Below, piece by piece: positions 58,986-64,000 of a stretch of DNA of 64,000 bases (within the stretch, counting starts at the first letter, position 1; every line of letters begins with the position of its first letter). Both the position numbers and the translations under genes were made by a program. The notes beneath the pieces are model-generated. The model had not been told where the DNA came from. It ran no database searches and was given only the letters and a program-made list of their open reading frames with translations. The DNA is from Acorus gramineus (lineage: Eukaryota; Streptophyta; Magnoliopsida; Acorales; Acoraceae): NCBI GenBank assembly GCA_030737835.1, contig JAUJYN010000031.1:1116001-1180000 (forward strand), given 5' to 3'.

Positions 58986-59725
58986 TGCCTTGCGGCCACT
59001 GTTGAAAGTCCTACGAGTGTTAGGTCAACCTTTCAAACCTATAAAAACATTCTTTCCATGAACCAAGTGTTATATCGGTCCAGATTGTGCCCTTGCACTG
59101 ACTTTCGGGCCCCTCTTGCTCGAATTGTCAAGGGATACAACCCAACTAAGGTGATCAAGAGTAAAGCGAGAAAAAAGGTGCGAGAATATATGCCTGGTAT
59201 AAAAAGGAGGGAGTCCAGGTGACTCCAAGTGTAAGAGCATGTGAGAATAAGATATTTTTCCAGGTGTGTGAGAGTGTGGGACAATTTTCCTTCTCAAAAT
59301 ATGTGTATAAAGGGTGTGAAAGAGATGTAATAGGGGCAATTTGGTTTTGGTATGGGGAGTTAATTGTGTCATTTGAAGAGATCGGATGCTTAAGTATTTG
59401 GAAAATAAAAATACAAGTTTATGCATAAGTGTAAGCAGAATGAGGGAGCATTTTAATTCTTCAATTATTTTTTCATGTGAGAGGGCAATATTTTCAATCT
59501 CTTTTTAAAGTAAAATATACCATTAAGTCCCTTGAAGAGGGTCCCTTGTAGTCACCTATGTCTAACCCAGGATTACATTTGAAAGGTTTTGGCTTAAGGT
59601 GACGACCTCTCAAGTATGTGGCTCTCAAATGCTTGATCATATTATTCTAAACATGCTAGAAAATCCATGAATGTACCAGGACTCAAATCAAATAAGCTTC
59701 CATGGGAAAGGTTCACCTTTGGTTG
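58986..59725. other. No recognised feature
   Basis: Moderately AT-rich, with short ORFs that have no recognisable content. It contains a CCTATAAAAAC TATA-like site near 59038 but no convincing gene. Confidence 0.5.
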
Positions 59726-60208
59726 TGTTGTGTCTGTGTCATTTGGAGCGCTCTGTTTGAAGATTTGGGTACATAATTTTTTTCTCTAAGTTATGTATTC
59801 CTGATTTGGTATTTGGATTTGATTTTGTTAAAATCCAAGATGAAGAGGTTTAAATATGAGTTTACTATGAGATGTCCAGTTTTGAGTTAGCTTTCATACA
59901 GAAGTGGAATTAGATCAACTGGATTCTTGTAGTAAAAGTTATGGGTATTTTTCCAAGTATACCCCGGGGATGGAAATTCTGGCAGCAGCCCTGTTCCATG
60001 TTTGGCTCTAATTTCGGAATAGCTGGAGGGATTATCTGATCTTTCCATGAACATGAAAGTTGTAGATAATCTTCTTAGCTTTCCATCGGTCTTGGAATTG
60101 AGCAATTCGGAGCTGTATCGGGGAAGTTATGGCTGTTCCAGTGAAGCTTGCGCAGAATTTCTAGTCGGAGGGCGACTTAGTAATTTCTCCTTAGATATTT
60201 TGCATAAA

Positions 60209-60246
<38 letters not shown>

Positions 60247-60903
60247 CCTCTCACTCCCTCGTCAGCGACTTCAGCTGAGGCCCTCTCTTTCACCCCTTTC
60301 AAGCCCCCAAGTGTTTGAGATTATGCTTCAAAGAGAAAGAGGTGATGGTGGAAGTGTTTGTGAGGTTTGTGTTCATGTGTTGTTGTTGCTTATCTTCTCC
60401 TCTCTCTCAAGCCCTCTTTCCATGGATCTCCCCCCCCCTGTTTTGCTGCCATGAGAGGGCTGAGGAGGCCGGTGAGGCGGTGGTGGTGGTTGAGGTGGTC
60501 GCGGGTGCGTCGAGGGCCCCCGAACCTCCCCCTTTTGTTCCCCCTCCAAGGTGAGCTCCTCCCCTTCTTCTCTTGGTTTTCTTGGCTTAAAAGGGTGTTG
60601 GAAAGGTCATGCATGTTGGGTAGGTGTGTTAGGGAGTGTGTGAGGGGTTGGGGATGGTTAAAAAGAGGTTAGAATGGCTTGGGCGCGAGCTGGGCGTCGT
60701 CTGCGCGCGTGCGCGCGCAGGCGCGCGCGCAGACGCGCGGGTGCAGGCGCGAGCGGGGGTGCGAGCGGGGGTGCGCGCGGGAGTGCGCGCGAGGGTGCAC
60801 GCGGCGCGCGGGCAGGGCACCTGGGCACTGCGCCTAGGTGCGGGGCAGGGCACCTGGGCGCGGAGCTGGGGACCAGTGCGTGCGCGTGCTGGGGCGTGCG
60901 CGT
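59726..60903 (+). mobile_element. Family-B-like LTR, first 1.2 kb only
   Basis: Begins TGTTGTGTCTGTGTCATTTGG, a variant of the family-B start, and follows the family-B order: U3, CT repeat (60211-60242), leader, donor-like AAGGTGAGC near 60549, and the start of a GC-rich block. It stops at 60903, where a second copy of the same LTR start begins. CGCGT (60899-60903) would be the left target duplication if the second copy is a nested insertion. Confidence 0.8.
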
Positions 60904-61721
60904 TGTTGTGTCTGTGTCATTTGGAGCGCTCTGTTTGAAGATTTGGGTACATAATTTTTTCTCTAAGTTATGTATTCCTGATTTGGTATTTGGATTTGAT
61001 TTTGTTAAAATCCAAGATGAAGAGGTTTAATTATGATTTTATTATGAGATGTCCAGTTTTGAGTTAGCTTTCGTACAGAAGTGGAATTAGATCAACTGGA
61101 TTCTTGTAGTAAAAGTTATGGGTATTTTTCCAAGTATACCCCGGGGATGGAAATTCTGGCAGCAGCCCTGTTCCATGTTTAGCTCTAATTTCGGATTAGC
61201 TAGAGGGATTATCTGATCATGGCATAAACATGAAAGTTGTAGATAATCTTCTTAGCTTTCCATCGGTCTTGGAATCAAGCAATTCGGAGCTGTATCGGGG
61301 AAGTTATGGCTGTTCCAGTGAAGCTTGCGCAGAATTTCTAGTCGGAGGGCGACTTAGTAATTCCCCCTTAAGATATTTTGATAAATATCTCTCTCTCTCT
61401 CTCTCTCCCTCCCAATGTTGTCGACAACCTCTGCTGGGCTCTCTCTTCCTCTCATTTCAAGCCCGCCATGTGTTTGATTGAATGACACAAAGAGAAGGAG
61501 ATGGTGGTGGAGGAAGGGATGGTAGATCTTTGTGTATGTGTTGTTGTGTTGTTGTTTCTTCCCTTCTCTCAAGCTCTCTTTGCATGGATCTCCCCCCCCC
61601 CTGTTTTGCTGCCATGGAGGGCTGAGGAGGCTAAGTGGAGATGGTGGTGGTGGTGGTTATGGTGGTAGCGTTTCGGTGCGCGAAGGGCCCCCGAACCTCT
61701 CCCTTTCTTTTCCCTCCCAAG

Positions 61722-62354
61722 GTGAGCTCCTCCCCTCCTTTTTTCTTAGTTTTCTTGGCTTAAGGGGTTGGTTGGGAAGTCATGCATGCTAGGTAGAGGT
61801 GTTAGGGTGTGTGAGAGGGGTTGGGATGGGTGAAAATGTGGTTAGAATGGGCGGGCGCAGGCGGGCGCGCAGACGCTCACGGACGCGTGCGCGCGGGCGC
61901 GCGAGCGTGCGCAGCGCGGGCAGGGCGCCTGGGCACTGTGCCTGGGTGCGGGGCAGGGCGCCTGGGCAGTGCGCCTGGGCGCGGAGCTGGGGACCAGTGC
62001 GCGCGTGCGTGCGCGTTCGTGAGTGCGCGTGCTGGGGCGTGCGCGCGGGGGCGCGCTGGGCTGGACGCGCGGTGCGCGCGGGCACGCGCGAGCGTGCGGC
62101 AGTGCGTTGGGGCGCACGGGCAGGCGCGTGGCAGTGCGCCGATGGTGCCAGGGTGTGTGCGCGCGTGGGCATTCGTGAGTGCGCGTACGGGTGGCCGTGC
62201 GTATGGCTGCTCGGGGGTTCGGGAGTGAGTCGGGGTGCTCGGATTCGCGTGCGTACAGGCCGTATGTACGCTTGTCCGATTGTTGGGGGTATTTTAATGT
62301 ATTTTAGTTGTATTTGTGCATTTTACTCACCTAGTTAATTACCCTGTTTTGCAG
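61722..62354 (+). other. Putative leader intron in chimeric LTR
   Basis: AAGGTGAGC donor-like site at 61720 and TTTTGCAG acceptor-like site ending at 62354 bracket the GC-rich block, in the same arrangement as 4487-5937. Confidence 0.4.
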
Positions 62355-62408
62355 ATCTGGACGGACGGTCATGCGACAACCCGGTTAAGAGTGAGTGGGA
62401 CAATCCAA

Positions 62409-62459
62409 CCCAGTAGGGAGTCGATATATGCACTTGGGCGTGTACCGTCCTCCCCTGGG
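62409..62459 (+). ncRNA. Conserved stem-loop, chimeric LTR copy
   Basis: CCCAG/CTGGG, GGGAG/CTCCC and TATATGC/GCGTGTA pair around loop ACTTGG. Compared with 5993-6043, the two changes in the inner stem give G-U pairs, and GAGAGG/CCTCTC has become GGGAG/CTCCC. Confidence 0.5.
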
Positions 62460-63185
62460 CCACCATGGATTTATATTAACTTGTGTAATGTGTAATCCAT
62501 GCAAGCATGATAAAAGTGTAGTATGCATGCTACCCTAGACTTTGTATGTTAGGGACTTGCACCCTTAGGATATGTGTAGGAGCCATGCATCCTGTCACCT
62601 GTTCTCATGCTAGGAAGCCTCGACCTGTGCATGTGTCCTACTAGTTTAACTTATTAATTTTAAATGCAAACTTTAGTATGCTAGCATGTCTTGTATAATA
62701 TTATAGGGAGGGGCCTTGGGAGGTCAACATTGAGACCCGGGCTAGGGTACTCCGTGTTACTTGTTTGGTTGTCGGGATGTCCTATATCAGGACCTCATGC
62801 TGCCCTCCCAAGGTTTCTTTTCCCAATAATATTATAACCTTGTAAATAATTATTATTATACCTCTTGTTGATAACTATTATTATATATGTTCCCCACATC
62901 TTGGTAATGCGCCCTGGAGGGAATTCTGAAGAATTCATGACATTAGAGTTGTTGAGATGTGTTGTCTGCGGATCCGAGTGGATCATATGCGATGGATAGG
63001 CTGTTCTGTTCCCTTCGTTGGATCCGTGTAGAGACTACCCCGGCGTTGGAAAGGCTATCCCGTGCAGGGGCTCCCATCAGTAGGCACCTCCTGATTTGGG
63101 ACGGACTGTGCTGAATGTGGGGGTGGCCAAACGGCCTACGGAGTGGGGAGAGACTATCGGTGGACCAAGGGTGACCATCAGCCTA

Positions 63186-63780
63186 GTCAGTCCCAATATC
63201 CTATGTCACCATATCGAGGGGTGAGGGTGAGGGTGCGGTGGGTCGTCGATGTAGCGACCCACTGGATTGTAAGTCCCAAAATCCTATGTCACCTATTGAG
63301 GGGTGAGGGTGAGGGTGTAGTGGGTTGGCGATAGTGACCTACTGGTTTTGTGTTATCAGTCCCAATATCCTTTGTCACCTATTGAGGGGTGAGGGTGAGG
63401 GTGTAGTGGGTCGGCGATGTAGCGACCCACTGGATTTGTGTAGTGATGTTTATCAGTCCCAATATCCTCTGTCACCTATTGAGGGGTGAGGGTGAGGGTG
63501 TAGTGGGTCGGCGATGAGGCGACCCACTGATTTGTGTATAGATGATTATCAGGCTAGTAAGTTGTGAGGGTGAGGGTGCGGTGGGTCGTCGATGTAGCGA
63601 CCCACTGGATTGGAAGTCCCAAAATCCTATGTCACCTATTGAGGGGTGAGGGTGAGGGTGTAGTGGGTTGGCGATAGCGACCTACTGGTTTTGTGCTGTA
63701 AGTCCCAATATCCTTTGTCACCTATTGAGGGGTGAGGGTGAGGGTGTAGTGGGTTGGCGGTAGCGACCCACTGGATTGTT
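63186..63780 (+). repeat. Expanded hairpin tandem repeat in LTR, about seven units
   Basis: Seven units (one partial) of roughly 80-95 bp, each with CCCAATATCCT or CCCAAAATCCT, GTCACCTATTGAGG, GGGTGAGGGTGAGGGTG and a hairpin. Hairpins are GTGGGTCG/CGACCCAC or AGTGGGT/ACCCACT; two units have AGTGGGT/ACCTACT, which needs only a G-U pair. A2 has three units here and A1 one. Confidence 0.85.
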
Positions 63781-64000
63781 TAGTTGTTGCCATTTTGTGG
63801 CTTTTAATAATGTGATGGTGGATTAATATAATATCTGGTTGTGGTTAATATAAGCTGTGATGCATGGGTGGTGCTGCTCACTGAGCGTGTGGCTCACCCC
63901 TCGCATAATATTTTTCTCCACTGCTATCTGAGTCGGATCTAGAGGAGGAGCTCCCCGAGAGAGACTGCACCAGTAGCGGAGTAGCGCCACGTCCCGCGAG

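Larger units (their letters stand above)
60904..64000 (+). mobile_element. Chimeric LTR: family-B-like start, family-A-like remainder
   Basis: The first 900 bp match 59726-60700 and the family-B start. From about 62185 it matches family A: the GTGGCCGTGCG and CGCGTGCGTAC words, TTTTGCAGATCTGGACGG, the stem-loop, GTTGTCGGGATGTCC, the hairpin tandem repeats, and the CACTGAGCGTGTGGCTCAC block at 63880. It runs off the window before the expected GCGTGACA end. The switch falls inside the GC-rich block (61850-62190). Confidence 0.8.

Noticed and set aside
63186..63780. CRISPR-like array
   Set aside because: Repeats are 80-95 bp tandem units with no unique spacers, in a plant LTR.

Overview
This window is a repeat-rich stretch of a flowering-plant nuclear genome. 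The evidence is nested Ty3/gypsy chromovirus LTR retrotransposons primed by initiator tRNA-Met, a Mutator-like element, a CACTA terminus, and one intron-containing host gene for a plant-specific receptor-like cytoplasmic kinase with two kinase domains. Species cannot be fixed from sequence alone. No bacterial operons, rRNA genes, tRNA genes or CRISPR arrays were seen.

Layout. 1-725 is the end of a family-B LTR. 1352-19701 is a minus-strand chromovirus (A1), whose polyprotein is cut by a complete plus-strand relative (A2, 3898-13770, target duplication CCACT). A2 has 3.5-kb LTRs but a gutted interior. 20095-24862 is a Mutator-like element with degenerate terminal inverted repeats and a 9-10 bp target duplication; it holds a FAR1-type domain and other exon-like pieces. 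26777-30021 (minus) is the host gene, an LECRKS2-type kinase in three exons. 30.7-32.0 kb and 50.4-52.6 kb are the two halves of an old Tat-type retroelement. It was split by an 18-kb family-B element (32023-50386, target duplication ATGGC). That B element carries three solo LTRs: two of family A (34217-37665, 45569-48288) and one AT-rich family C (41305-43766). 52.8-59.7 kb holds a decayed transposon-type gene broken by a CACTA end and flanked by blocks of GGCGGCTA hairpin repeats. 59726-64000 holds a truncated LTR followed directly by a second LTR that starts like family B and continues like family A.

How the parts relate. A1 is the only copy with most of a chromovirus polyprotein, and even it carries a nonsense codon, a frameshift and the A2 insertion. 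A2 and B lack usable pol but have intact insertion signatures, so they were probably mobilised in trans. Insertion order is readable: Tat remnant, then B, then its solo LTRs; and A1, then A2. The two LTRs of B act as controls for each other, because each shows the empty site of the solo LTR in the other.

Most unusual signals. (1) All long LTRs keep splice-like signals (GTAAG or GTGAG ... TTGCAG) that bracket a length-variable GC-rich block. (2) A roughly 50-nt stem-loop follows a second donor-like GTGAGT; its differences between copies mostly preserve pairing or make G-U wobbles. (3) A variable-number tandem repeat in the LTR carries a paired hairpin in every unit. (4) The Mutator-like element is filled with a short inverted TATACACTA motif. 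All are read by eye and none has been tested computationally.
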